DNA of 64,000 nucleotides from DATJGR01 sp963812255 (lineage in GTDB: Bacteria > Pseudomonadota > Gammaproteobacteria > Pseudomonadales > Azotimanducaceae). Each line of letters begins with the position of its first letter. The first letter of the stretch is position 1. This document shows positions 8,983 to 17,244 of this stretch, piece by piece. The stretch covers positions 992,001 to 1,056,000 of the forward strand of contig CAWEUM010000003.1 in NCBI GenBank assembly GCA_963812255.1, read 5' to 3'. The notes beneath the pieces were generated by a model. It was not told where the DNA came from. It ran no database searches and was given only the letters and a program-made list of their open reading frames with translations. A program made the translations under genes and the position numbers.

Positions 8983-9864
8983 TCATGGCTCGACATCGAC
9001 ACCGTGCTGCATCAGCGTCGCGAAGTAGACGTCCTCGAGCGTCGGTTGCGCCGGTTCGAGGCCATCGGGACGCTCGCTGCCCACGACCCTGATCTCGGCG
9101 CGACCGGCGATCAGCCGCGTCGACAGGATCGGCACCCGCTCACGGACCATAGCCACCTCGCCCGGCGCGACCAGTTGTTTCCAAAGCCGACCTTCGAGCT
9201 TACCGATCAGTGCCGCCGGTTCGCCTTCCACGAGGATCCGGCCGTTGGCCATGATCGCCATCCGGGTGCACAGATCACTGACGTCGTCGACGATGTGAGT
9301 CGACAGAATCACGACCACGTCTTCACCGATACGGGCAAGCAGGTTGTGGAATCGCCGCCGTTCGGCCGGATCGAGACCCGCAGTGGGTTCGTCGACGATA
9401 ACCAAGGCCGGCTCGCCGATCAGCGCCTGTGCGATGCCGAACCGCTGCCGCATGCCGCCGGAGAACGTGTCGAGGTTTTTACGGCGCACGTCCCACAGAT
9501 TCGTCTGCACCAGCAACCGCTCGACCAGCGCGTTGCGTTGCGCGCGCTCGCCGATGCCTTTGAGAACCGCAAGATGATGCAGCATCACCTCCGGCGAAAT
9601 CCGCGGGTAGACGCCGAACTCCTGCGGCAGATAGCCGAGACGGCGACGCAATCCATCGGGATCGCTGCGTACGTCCTGTCCATTCAAATGGATGCTGCCG
9701 CCATCGGGTTCCTGCAACGTTGCGAGCGTCCGCATCAGCGTCGATTTGCCGGCGCCATTGGGACCGAGCAACCCGAACATGCCGGTCGGAATCGACAGCG
9801 AGACATCCTGCAGCGCTGCAACGCCGTTGCCGTAGGTCTTCGACAGATGTTCAATTCGCAGCAT
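8983..9864 (-). CDS. ABC transporter ATP-binding protein
   Basis: A 293-residue ABC ATPase of the ABC-2/CcmA-like class. Walker A is GPNGAGKST (34-42), the Q-loop Gln is 81, the signature is FSGGMRQ (134-140) and Walker B is ALVIVDEP (153-160), followed by TAGLD and the H-loop region (STHIVDDVSDL). The C-terminal 90 residues form the accessory domain common in drug and polysaccharide exporters. It is the first gene of a two-gene minus-strand unit with the permease-peptidase at 5376, which it should energise. Confidence 0.92.
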   Translation of the reverse strand: MLRIEHLSKTYGNGVAALQDVSLSIPTGMFGLLGPNGAGKSTLMRTLATLQEPDGGSIHLNGQDVRSDPDGLRRRLGYLPQEFGVYPRISPEVMLHHLAVLKGIGERAQRNALVERLLVQTNLWDVRRKNLDTFSGGMRQRFGIAQALIGEPALVIVDEPTAGLDPAERRRFHNLLARIGEDVVVILSTHIVDDVSDLCTRMAIMANGRILVEGEPAALIGKLEGRLWKQLVAPGEVAMVRERVPILSTRLIAGRAEIRVVGSERPDGLEPAQPTLEDVYFATLMQHGVDVEP

Positions 9865-10001
9865 CAGCGTTCACTCCGGTCAGCCGCGCTTCCGCACGGC
9901 GATGCACATCGCGCGCCAACGTCGATGTAGCCAATCAATTCAATGGGATAGCACAATACGGATGGCGTTTTCTGCGCCCACCAGACGAATTGTTGGCGAG
10001 A

Positions 10002-11321
10002 TCAGCCATCGGCGCGCGCCAGCAGCCGCCAGCCCCAGGCGCTGTCCGGCTTTTGCACCGTGCGCTCGGCAATCAGGTGTCGCGCCAGGTTGTAGCGGCG
10101 CGAACGCAACGCCGCTTCGATCAACGTCAACGTGATCACATCGCGCTGTGCGTGGCTTCCACCGAAACGGTACGCGTGGTCGCGCACTGGCAGCGCGAGG
10201 TCGATGGCGGCCGAATAGTCGCGGTTTGCGAACGCCAGCATCGCCTGCGCGAGCGGCAACCCGACCTCGGTGGTCATCCTCGTATTGGCGTTGAGCGGTT
10301 CATCTGCCACGTACCGCAGGCGATCGATCCACTCGCGGGCCTGGCCGAACTGCGCCGCGAGACAAAACGCCATCACCGCATGAAGATCGTTGAACGCGTA
10401 ATAGCCGCGCTCCTCGACACGCCGCTGCCACACCTGCGCCAGTGCGAGCGGACGCGCGCCCAGCGGCACGTCTTCGAGGTAGAGACGCCACAGCAACGAC
10501 GTCGCATCCACCATCACCACGCACAGATCGATCTCGGTCGGATAGATGCTCGCGTCATACAGCGCGAGCGCGGCGGCGTGATCGGCCCGATCGAGCCGAT
10601 ACAACGCGAGATGCCAGAAGTTGTGAAACGCGAATCCATTGTCCGGCGCCCAGTCGTCGTGACGGCGCTCGAGCCACCCGATGCCTTCTTCGATGCGGCC
10701 AGTCATCTCCATCACATGGGTCACCGCGTGCACGGCCCACGCGTCGCGCGGCTGCAGTTGCAGCGCGCGCCGGCCCGCCGCTTCGGCTGCCGCGTATTGA
10801 TTGCATTCCTCCAGGCCGAACGCGTGCATGCCGAGCAGGTATGCAAATCCTGGCACGGCGGGGTCCCATTGCGGCAACACGCGTGTGACACGGTCGCGCA
10901 GATTCAACGCGTCGCCGCGGTAGAAGTCGAACAGATGCGCGGTCTGCAACGCGAAGATATCTCGCGGGTGGTCTGCCAGAATCGCATCGTAGTCAACGCA
11001 TGCTCGATGCCAGTCGCCTGCCACCAGATTCCGCGTCGCTGCCAGCAGAGCCTTTTCTCGATCGTTAGCGTGAGCTGAGAATGTGTCGGCAACGTCGAGA
11101 CTCTCGCCGGCGCCGGCCACCACGCGCCGTTCCGACGCGGTCATCAACACCGCGGCTCGCAGCAGGTGACCGAGTATGAAATCGGGTTGCAACGCGAGCG
11201 CGCGATCGATGATCGCAACCGGATCGCCGACGAACGATTGATAGCTCTCGAGCGCGGCTTCGTACAGATCCAAAACCGCCGGATTCGAACACGAGACCGG
11301 GACGCCCCGAAGATCCTTCAT
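10002..11321 (-). CDS. TTC38-like tetratricopeptide repeat protein
   Basis: A 439-residue soluble helical repeat protein. Segments such as DPVAIIDRALALQPDFILGH, YAAAEAAGRRALQLQPRDAW and EEGIGWLERRHDDW have TPR spacing, and the order of motifs (AVHAVTHVMEMTGR, then FHNFWHLALYRLD) resembles eukaryotic and bacterial TTC38. No catalytic motif is seen. It is the last gene of a minus-strand set (acyl-CoA dehydrogenase, SDR, ThuA, this gene), 42 bp after the ThuA gene. Function unknown; a scaffold role is the usual guess for TPR proteins. Confidence 0.8.
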   Translation of the reverse strand: MKDLRGVPVSCSNPAVLDLYEAALESYQSFVGDPVAIIDRALALQPDFILGHLLRAAVLMTASERRVVAGAGESLDVADTFSAHANDREKALLAATRNLVAGDWHRACVDYDAILADHPRDIFALQTAHLFDFYRGDALNLRDRVTRVLPQWDPAVPGFAYLLGMHAFGLEECNQYAAAEAAGRRALQLQPRDAWAVHAVTHVMEMTGRIEEGIGWLERRHDDWAPDNGFAFHNFWHLALYRLDRADHAAALALYDASIYPTEIDLCVVMVDATSLLWRLYLEDVPLGARPLALAQVWQRRVEERGYYAFNDLHAVMAFCLAAQFGQAREWIDRLRYVADEPLNANTRMTTEVGLPLAQAMLAFANRDYSAAIDLALPVRDHAYRFGGSHAQRDVITLTLIEAALRSRRYNLARHLIAERTVQKPDSAWGWRLLARADG

Positions 11322-11363
11322 CGCCCGCCTGGCCCACCCGCCCCACGCAAGATGGGACGAGTA

Positions 11364-12110
11364 TTACCCAGTGCGGGCGCAATAAGCGATCCCTCGGCGC
11401 AACAGCTCGTAGAACTGCGGCAGCTGCCACGAACCGCGTTCGATCTGGGGATAGTGGTCGATCATCGGCTGCATGTCGTAGTGGCCCCGGCAATGGCCGA
11501 GATTCAGATACAACACCTCTCCGCTGCCGACCTTGTGAATGTAGTAGACCGGCCGCGCCGCATCGTCGTTCCACTGTTCCTCGACGAAACCTTTTGCGGC
11601 GCCGCTGTATTGCGTGTCGAGCAGCATGTGCAACTTGCCGTGAACGCGCGACAGATACAGTTCGTCGTCGGTCTCGAATTCACCGACGCCCTTGACCAGC
11701 TCGTGGTCGGGATCGGCCACGCGGACCTTGAACGGCTGAATCGGTGGATGCGCGATGAACTGCGTACCCAGTGTGTTCATCAGCACCGGAGCGCTTTCGG
11801 GACTGTCGACGCGACCATCGGCGAGGAACTTCAGAATCGAGTTCGTGCCGTGCAGCGCGAACCAGCGTTTACCGGACGACACATAGTCGTGCAGCGCCGT
11901 CTGTTCAGCCTCCGAAGGCACCAGATTGCAGGTATAGCTGATCAGAAAGTCGGCGCGTTCGATCGCGTCGAGATCGTGATAGTTCTGCGCGACCTCGACG
12001 CGGATCTTCTCGTTCTCCGCCAGCAGCTTCAGCAGCTCCAGGCGCGCAAAATCGATGTCGTGATAGTCGCCCGCCGCAACGAGATAGACCTTCACCGTCC
12101 GATTCGACAT
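11364..12110 (-). CDS. ThuA domain-containing protein
   Basis: A 248-residue protein of the ThuA (trehalose-utilisation-like, glutamine-amidotransferase-like fold) family. It begins MSNRTVKVYLVAAGDYHD, with FLISYTCNLVPSEAEQTALHDYV and the strongly conserved RWFALHGTNS around the nucleophile-elbow position, then PVYYIHKVGSGEVLYLNLGH near the end. ATG 12110 is preceded by GGAGGG. It lies downstream of an SDR and an acyl-CoA dehydrogenase, so a role in modifying a catabolic intermediate is more likely than trehalose use; this is inference. A second, diverged ThuA-like protein is at 26655. Confidence 0.85.
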   Translation of the reverse strand: MSNRTVKVYLVAAGDYHDIDFARLELLKLLAENEKIRVEVAQNYHDLDAIERADFLISYTCNLVPSEAEQTALHDYVSSGKRWFALHGTNSILKFLADGRVDSPESAPVLMNTLGTQFIAHPPIQPFKVRVADPDHELVKGVGEFETDDELYLSRVHGKLHMLLDTQYSGAAKGFVEEQWNDDAARPVYYIHKVGSGEVLYLNLGHCRGHYDMQPMIDHYPQIERGSWQLPQFYELLRRGIAYCARTG

Positions 12111-12127
12111 GTGCCCTCCCTCCGGTA

Positions 12128-12152
12128 GCGGGTCAGAGTCGCTCTGACCCGC
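12128..12152. repeat. REP-like palindrome, copy 1
   Basis: A perfect 11-bp inverted repeat, GCGGGTCAGAG and CTCTGACCCGC, with a 3-nt loop. It sits between two codirectional minus-strand genes (SDR and ThuA). There is no T-run after it, so it is not a classical terminator. It shares the core GGGTCAGAG with copies at 18029, 24988, 30804, 41164, 57958 and 62892. Confidence 0.8.
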
Positions 12153-12160
12153 GTTCCTGA

Positions 12161-12919
12161 TCAGTACTGAATTCGCTTGGTGATGCCGCCGTCGATGACG
12201 ACGTTGGTGCCGGTCGTGAAGCCCGCGCGCGGGCTCGTCATCAACACCACTTGCGCCGCGACTTCCTCCGCGGTACCCATGCGGCCCAATGGAATCTGTG
12301 CCAGCGTCGCTTCGTAAAACGGGGCCATGCCTTGCTTGATTTTGTCCCACGCGCCGCCGGCGATCATGATCGGGCCCGGGCTGACGGCGTTGACGCGAAT
12401 ACCCTTCGGCCCCAGATCCTGCGACAGCGCCCCGGAATAGTTCAACAGCGCCGCCTTCATCGCGTTGTACGGCCCCGCCGAGATGAATTTTTCCAGTGCC
12501 GCCGTCGTCGAGATCATCACGATGTTGCCGTTTTTGGATTTCTCGAGGTACGGCAGCGCCGCTTCGACACTGCGCACCGCGCCGAGCATGTCGTGCTCGA
12601 AATTCGAACGCCAACCAGCCTCACCCGGCGCGTTGCCGCCGCTGACGTTGGAGATCAGGATGTCGAGGCCGCCGAGCGCTTCGGCGGATTCGTTGATCCA
12701 CGCCTTGAGTTGATCGCCCTGCCCGACATCGACCACCTTGCCGAATGCCTTGACGCCTTTGCTCTGCAGCGCGGACACCGCAGCTTTGACTTCGCCTTCG
12801 TTACGCGCGCAGATCGATACGTTGCAGCCTTCGTCAGCAAACGTTTCCGCAATGGCGCGGCCGATGCCTTTGGTGCCGCCGGTGATCAGCGCGGTCTGTC
12901 CCTTCAATTGCAGGTCCAT
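12161..12919 (-). CDS. SDR-family NAD(P)-dependent oxidoreductase
   Basis: A 252-residue classical short-chain dehydrogenase. The nucleotide-binding glycine motif is TGGTKGIG (13-20), Asn91 lies in ISNVSGG, and the catalytic residues are Ser137, Tyr151 and Lys155 (YNAMK). The C-terminal GTNVVIDGGI is typical of FabG-like enzymes. It likely oxidises a hydroxyl (for example a 3-hydroxyacyl-CoA or sterol hydroxyl); specificity is not determinable. It lies between the acyl-CoA dehydrogenase at 12992 and the ThuA gene, all on the minus strand. Confidence 0.93.
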   Translation of the reverse strand: MDLQLKGQTALITGGTKGIGRAIAETFADEGCNVSICARNEGEVKAAVSALQSKGVKAFGKVVDVGQGDQLKAWINESAEALGGLDILISNVSGGNAPGEAGWRSNFEHDMLGAVRSVEAALPYLEKSKNGNIVMISTTAALEKFISAGPYNAMKAALLNYSGALSQDLGPKGIRVNAVSPGPIMIAGGAWDKIKQGMAPFYEATLAQIPLGRMGTAEEVAAQVVLMTSPRAGFTTGTNVVIDGGITKRIQY

Positions 12920-12991
12920 GGTGTGTCCTCTCTGATTGGAATGACTGTTATCGAGTTCTAGGGTCTCATCGTAGGGCCAGCGCGTCGAACC

Positions 12992-14197
12992 TCACAGGCC
13001 CAGTACGACTTTCGCGACGATGTTCTTCTGCACCTCCCGCGAGCCGCCGAAAATCGACGCCGCCCGACCGTTCAGATAACGCGCCGTGATCGTCTGCGCG
13101 TAATCGGGTGCCGGCCACGGATCGGTGTGTCCGTTCAGCGAAATCAGGTTCGCATGCGGCAATCCATAGTAATCAATCGCTTCGAGCAGCAGTGTTTCCA
13201 AGGTCTGTCCGATGTCGACCGATGTGTTCTTCTGCAGCGACGACTCCGGACCGGGCGAGCCGCCGCGCGCGAGGCGCGCCAACGTCGTCATCTCGGCGAA
13301 CTCAAGCGCCATCATGCGAATTTCGAGTTGATCCATCCGCGCGGCAAACGCCGGATAATCCGCGAGCGCCGCACCATCGCCGTCAAGCTGAAGCTGCGCG
13401 ATCGCGCGCAAGTCGCCCAGACCGATCTTCAGCCGCGCCGACGCGCCGCCACCGCCACGCTCGAATTCGAGCAGGTACTTCGCGACGGTCCAGCCCTCGT
13501 TCTCCGGGCCGACGCGATTCGATTGCGGCACGCGGACGTTGTCGAAGAACACCTGATTGACTTCGTGATCCGCGGCCAAGGTTATGATCGGCTGGACGGT
13601 GATCCCCGGCGTCGCCATCTCGATCAACAGGAACGTGATGCCGGCCTGCGGCTTCCCCGAATCATCGGTGCGAACGAGACAGAAGATGTGATCGGCGAAC
13701 TGCGCGTGCGTGGTCCAGATCTTGGTGCCGTCGACGATGTAGTCGTCGCCGTCTTTGACCGCGCGGGTTTTCAGACTCGACAGGTCCGAACCCGACCCCG
13801 GTTCCGAATAGCCCTGACACCAGTAGTGCTCGCCGGACAGCATCCGCGGGAGGTAGTAGTCCTTCTGTTCCTGCGTGCCGTAGCGGAACAGCACCGGCGC
13901 GAGCATGCGCAGGCCCAACGGTATGAGGCCGGGCGTGCCCGCTTTCGCGCACTCTTCCGCAAAGATGTGTTTCTGCGTTGGGCTCCAGTCGGTGCCGCCA
14001 TGCTCGACCGGCCACGAAGGCACCGCCCAACCCTTGCGCACGAGGATCGCCTGCCAGCGCATCGCAACGTCTTTGTCCGCAAATACCGTGGTGGTGTGCC
14101 GCGCAGCGGCTTTCAGATCCTGTGGCAGTTCGCGTGCGAGGAATTCGCGCACTTCGAGGCGAAACGCCGCATCGGCCGGACTGAACTCGAAATCCAA
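12992..14197 (-). CDS. Acyl-CoA dehydrogenase family protein
   Basis: A 401-residue FAD-dependent acyl-CoA dehydrogenase of the FadE type found in sterol and branched-acyl catabolism. The FAD and substrate region QGYSEPGSGSDLSSLKTRA is at about residue 127, followed by GTKIWTTHAQFADHIF and EVNQVFFDNVRVP. The C-terminal GGSREVQKNI replaces the YEGT motif that carries the catalytic Glu in MCAD, as in many FadE proteins. It is closely similar throughout to the dehydrogenase at 56756. It heads a minus-strand operon, and its promoter (TTGACT at 14289-14284, 17 bp, TATTCT at 14266-14261) overlaps operator copy 2. Confidence 0.92.
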   Translation of the reverse strand: MDFEFSPADAAFRLEVREFLARELPQDLKAAARHTTTVFADKDVAMRWQAILVRKGWAVPSWPVEHGGTDWSPTQKHIFAEECAKAGTPGLIPLGLRMLAPVLFRYGTQEQKDYYLPRMLSGEHYWCQGYSEPGSGSDLSSLKTRAVKDGDDYIVDGTKIWTTHAQFADHIFCLVRTDDSGKPQAGITFLLIEMATPGITVQPIITLAADHEVNQVFFDNVRVPQSNRVGPENEGWTVAKYLLEFERGGGGASARLKIGLGDLRAIAQLQLDGDGAALADYPAFAARMDQLEIRMMALEFAEMTTLARLARGGSPGPESSLQKNTSVDIGQTLETLLLEAIDYYGLPHANLISLNGHTDPWPAPDYAQTITARYLNGRAASIFGGSREVQKNIVAKVVLGL

Positions 14198-14260
14198 CTT
14201 CGATTCTCCTTACGCCGACGCAAACCCCGAAAAGGCCGTCGAGACCACAAAAGGCTGTCG

Positions 14261-14289
14261 AGAATAGGTAACGCAAAACAGTCAGTCAA
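14261..14289 (-). promoter_or_regulatory. Sigma-70-like promoter of the acyl-CoA dehydrogenase operon
   Basis: On the minus strand the -35 box TTGACT (14289 to 14284), a 17-bp spacer and the -10 box TATTCT (14266 to 14261) lie 64 bp before the gene. The -35 box falls within the 24-bp inverted repeat at 14275-14298, so a bound repressor would cover it. Confidence 0.55.
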
Positions 14290-14298
14290 GACGGTTTT
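14275..14298. promoter_or_regulatory. Candidate operator, copy 2 of the 24-bp inverted repeat
   Basis: This is the best copy: half-sites AAAACAGTC and GACGGTTTT are complementary at 8 of 9 positions and are separated by AGTCAA. It lies between the divergent acyl-CoA dehydrogenase (minus) and the MDR oxidoreductase (plus). It covers the -35 of the minus promoter, and its last base touches a plus-strand -10, TATACT, at 14298-14303. One dimer-of-dimers-sized site could thus control both directions. Confidence 0.65.
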
Positions 14299-14334
14299 AT
14301 ACTGCGCACGTACATCCACGACAAAGAGCATCAT

Positions 14335-15351
14335 ATGAGCATCGACACCCCCACGATCAATCGCCAGTTTCGTATCGCGGCGCGTCCCGTCGGCATGGTC
14401 AAGGAGAGCGACTTCCGGTATTCCGAAGCGCCGATTCCCGAAATCGACGACGGCCAGGCGCGCATCCGGACCACTTACCTGTCGCTCGATCCTTCAATGC
14501 GCGGTCAGATGGAAAACCGTGCCGACTACGTCGCGCCACTCGAGATCGGCGACGTGATGCGCGCCGGTGGCGTCGGCATCGTCGACGTATCGAAACATCC
14601 CGATCTGCCGCAAGGCGCGCTCGTCGCGGGTTCGCTCGGCATGCAGGACTATTCGGTGACCGACAACAAGACCGCGCCGGTGCGCGTCTATCCGGCCGGC
14701 ACCGATCCAGTCGTCGCCCTGGGCGTGCTCGGCGGCACCGGTATGACCGCCTATTTCGGCATGCTCGATCTCGGCGAGCCAAAACCGGGGCAGACGGTCG
14801 TCGTCAGCGGTGCCGCGGGCGCTACCGGCAGCGTCGCCGGCCAGATCGCGCGCATCCACGGCTGCCGCGTGGTCGGATTGGCCGGCAGCGCTGCGAAGTG
14901 TGCCTGGCTCACCGACGAGCTCGGCTTCGACGTGGCAATCAACTACAAAAAACAGGATGTCGGCGAAGCCCTTGATGGAGCCTGCCCGAACGGCATCAAT
15001 ATCTACTTCGACAACGTCGGCGGCGAAATCCTGGACTTGTGCCTGGCGCGCATCGCAATGAACGCGCGTGTCGTGATCTGCGGCGGCATCTCACGCTATA
15101 ACGCGCAGGGGCCCATCCCCGGACCGCGCAACTACTTCAATCTGGTCTTTCGCCGCGCGCGCATGGAGGGCTTCATCGTGCTCGACTACGCCAAGCGATT
15201 TCCCGAAGCACAGCGTCAGATGCAGCAATGGATCGACAGCGGCAAGTTGAAACACCGCGCGACCGTCGTCGATGGCTTCAAAAATCTGCCCCACGCGCTG
15301 ATCCAACTGTTCCAGGGCGAGAACATCGGCAAAATGATGGTAAAGGTATGA
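14335..15351 (+). CDS. NADP-dependent MDR oxidoreductase (prostaglandin reductase / leukotriene B4 dehydrogenase-like)
   Basis: A 338-residue zinc-independent medium-chain reductase. It has the family's N-terminal TTYLSLDPSMRGQM, then LGGTGMTAYFGMLDLG and the nucleotide-binding SGAAGATGSVAGQIARIHG, and ends NIGKMMVKV. Relatives (curA, PTGR1) reduce the double bond of alpha,beta-unsaturated ketones with NADPH. ATG 14335 follows a spaced purine-rich stretch (ACAAAGAG). It is divergent from the acyl-CoA dehydrogenase with a shared operator, and a P450 with its own operator copy follows, so it probably belongs to the same catabolic programme. Confidence 0.92.
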   Translation: MSIDTPTINRQFRIAARPVGMVKESDFRYSEAPIPEIDDGQARIRTTYLSLDPSMRGQMENRADYVAPLEIGDVMRAGGVGIVDVSKHPDLPQGALVAGSLGMQDYSVTDNKTAPVRVYPAGTDPVVALGVLGGTGMTAYFGMLDLGEPKPGQTVVVSGAAGATGSVAGQIARIHGCRVVGLAGSAAKCAWLTDELGFDVAINYKKQDVGEALDGACPNGINIYFDNVGGEILDLCLARIAMNARVVICGGISRYNAQGPIPGPRNYFNLVFRRARMEGFIVLDYAKRFPEAQRQMQQWIDSGKLKHRATVVDGFKNLPHALIQLFQGENIGKMMVKV

Positions 15352-15366
15352 GGCCCAACAGAAAAA

Positions 15367-15489
15367 CGCCGCATTCGCGAGGCTTCTTGCGGCGCTCGGC
15401 CATCCATGGCTTGCGGGTCCCTGCATTTTTCAACCGGCCGTGGCACGGACGGGTGCGTTCGAAAAACGCCGGCGGATCCGTCCGCCGGC
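15367..15489. terminator. Two hairpins after the MDR oxidoreductase
   Basis: The first hairpin pairs CGCCGC (15367-15372) with GCGGCG (15389-15394). The second is a perfect 9-bp stem, GCCGGCGGA (15468-15476) and TCCGCCGGC (15481-15489), with a TCCG loop. Neither is followed by a clear T-run on the plus strand. They may weaken read-through from the upstream gene into the P450, which has its own promoter; this is inference. Confidence 0.4.
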
Positions 15490-15499
15490 AGCACGCTGC

Positions 15500-15523
15500 T
15501 AAACCGTCACGATTGATTGTTTT
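15500..15523. promoter_or_regulatory. Candidate operator, copy 3, overlapping the P450 promoter
   Basis: Half-sites TAAACCGTC and GATTGTTTT are separated by ACGATT. A plus-strand promoter is visible with -35 TTGATT (15513-15518), a 16-bp spacer and -10 TACAGT (15535-15540), about 32 bp before the P450 start. The inverted repeat covers the -35, which fits repression. Confidence 0.6.
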
Positions 15524-15571
15524 ATCCTCGATGCTACAGTCGCCTGATTGCCAACACGTGGGGAGCCTCCG

Positions 15572-16855
15572 ATGAGCGCAGCCGCCGACCCGACTACCGC
15601 TGCCAAGGCCAAAGTGACGACCGACCCACTGAGTCAGTTCACGCCGCTCGACGTGGACGTGCTGAAATGTCCGCACCAGTTCAATGCGCGCATGCGCCGC
15701 GAAGCGCCGATCTACCGCTGCCCGAACACTGGCATGTTCTTCGTATTCGATTACGACACCATTCGCAGGATCGCCGGCGATCCGGAGACATTCTCCAACA
15801 AGTTTGGTCAGGCGATGCGCAGCGAAGGCGACGTCGACCCGCGCCTGATCGAGGCGCAGAAGCAAGGCTATCCGGCGGTGGACACGATGCTGACCGAAGA
15901 TCCTCCGGTGCATCGCCGTTATCGCGGCCTCGTCAATCAGGCGTTCACTGCGCGCCGCGTCGCCACGCTCGAACCCGATATCACGAAGATCGCCAATGAC
16001 CTGATCGATACTTTCGTCGATACGGGCCGCTGCGATCTGGTCGCCGCGTTCTGTGGCCCGCTGCCGATGATCGTGATCGCCGATCAGCTCGGCGTGCCGC
16101 GCAGTGATCTCGAGCTGTTCAACAAGTGGTCGGATGCGTTCGTTGCCCAGTTGTCGCGGATGGCATCGCCGGACGAAGAGCTCGAGGCGGTGAAACTGAT
16201 CGTGGAGTATCAGCACTATTTCGCCAGAAAACTCGAAGACCGCAAACACGACCGCAAGGACGACATCATCTCCGACATCGTGCACGCGCGCCTCGAGGGT
16301 GAACGGCCGCTCGATACCGCAGAGTCGCTGTCGATCATTCAGCAGTTGCTCGTTGCCGGCAACGAAACGACGACGGCAGCAATCGCCGAAGGCATTCTGC
16401 TGCTGATCCGACATCCGGATCAGCTCTCGGCGCTGCAGAACGACCCCGGTCTGATCCCGAATCTGGTCGAAGAAGTGCTGCGGCTGTCGACTCCCACCGC
16501 AAACATGTGGCGCGTCTGCAAGAAAGACACCGAGGTCAACGGCACGCAGATTCCGGCCGGCAGCATGATTCAAATTCGGTATTCGTCCGGCGATCGAGAC
16601 GAGCGGATTTTCGAGCACGCCGATGCGTTCGACGTGACCCGCAAGAATGCGCGCCAGAACATCGCGTTCGGCTACGGCGTACACATGTGCATCGGCGCGA
16701 GCCTTGCGCGCAAAGAGATGGACATCGCATTTCGGGTGCTGCTGTCGCGCCTCGAGAACTTCGCGCTCGATTGCGACGACGACGTGCTCGTTTATCCGCC
16801 GAACGTGCTGCTGCGCGGACTCGCGGCACTGCCGATCACGTTCACCCCGCGCTGA
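15572..16855 (+). CDS. Cytochrome P450
   Basis: A 427-residue soluble bacterial P450. The I-helix oxygen-activation motif is AGNETT (262-267), the K-helix ExxR is in VEEVLRLSTP, and the haem-binding loop is FGYGVHMCIG with Cys373 as the thiolate ligand. ATG 15572 has GGGGAG 7 bp upstream. The sequence type (DPPVHRRYRGLVNQAFTARRV) resembles CYP125/142/124-like and other CYP2-clan-independent bacterial families acting on sterols, terpenes or fatty acids; the exact family needs a search. It needs a ferredoxin partner that is not encoded nearby. Operator copy 3 sits on its promoter. Confidence 0.93.
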   Translation: MSAAADPTTAAKAKVTTDPLSQFTPLDVDVLKCPHQFNARMRREAPIYRCPNTGMFFVFDYDTIRRIAGDPETFSNKFGQAMRSEGDVDPRLIEAQKQGYPAVDTMLTEDPPVHRRYRGLVNQAFTARRVATLEPDITKIANDLIDTFVDTGRCDLVAAFCGPLPMIVIADQLGVPRSDLELFNKWSDAFVAQLSRMASPDEELEAVKLIVEYQHYFARKLEDRKHDRKDDIISDIVHARLEGERPLDTAESLSIIQQLLVAGNETTTAAIAEGILLLIRHPDQLSALQNDPGLIPNLVEEVLRLSTPTANMWRVCKKDTEVNGTQIPAGSMIQIRYSSGDRDERIFEHADAFDVTRKNARQNIAFGYGVHMCIGASLARKEMDIAFRVLLSRLENFALDCDDDVLVYPPNVLLRGLAALPITFTPR

Positions 16856-16874
16856 TCATCCGGCAGCTCGCCTT

Positions 16875-17087
16875 TCAGGCGAACGAAACGGGAACGAGTT
16901 CGATCTCTTCGTCGTAGAGCAGATGATCCACGACCATGCCGGCCGGGAAAATGCGCATCACCTGTTGGCCGTGAATCCGCGTCGTTGCGCGCACGATCTC
17001 GCCGCTGTCGCCCTTCCCAAGCGCGCTCGCAACATACAGCTGGTCTTGCAGCTTGAAGGCTCGGCCGAGCAGAAATCGATAATCCAC
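16875..17087 (-). CDS. Small hypothetical protein
   Basis: A 70-residue ORF on the minus strand, starting at GTG 17087 with GGAG 6 bp upstream. The sequence has alternating polar and hydrophobic strands (FKLQDQLYVASAL, GEIVRATTRIHGQQVMRIF) and ends DEEIELVPVSF, which looks like a small folded beta-rich protein and not a frame shadow, since no longer gene overlaps it. It converges on the P450 gene. No family recognised. Confidence 0.5.
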   Translation of the reverse strand: MDYRFLLGRAFKLQDQLYVASALGKGDSGEIVRATTRIHGQQVMRIFPAGMVVDHLLYDEEIELVPVSFA

Positions 17088-17163
17088 ACCTGACTCCGTT
17101 GGCTGGAAATGGACGGATGCGATCCTGTTGACTGTGATCCAGTTCCTAGGGACGCGAGTCTAC

Positions 17164-17179
17164 TCGGCGCATGCGCCGA
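17164..17179. promoter_or_regulatory. Perfect 16-bp palindrome
   Basis: TCGGCGCATGCGCCGA is self-complementary. It lies in the 157-bp divergent gap between the small ORF at 16875 and the PIG-L deacetylase at 17245, 65 bp before the latter. It could be an operator or a short hairpin; no second copy was seen. Confidence 0.3.
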
Positions 17180-17244
17180 AGCTGTAAAGTGCCGTGTGAA
17201 TCTGTACTGGCCTTGTGAGATCGACCAACCGTGAGACCGAAACG

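Noticed and set aside
12945..12953. GACTGTTAT upstream of the SDR gene, near-match to the operator half-site
   Set aside because: The opposite half-site is absent and the SDR is already downstream of an operator-controlled gene.
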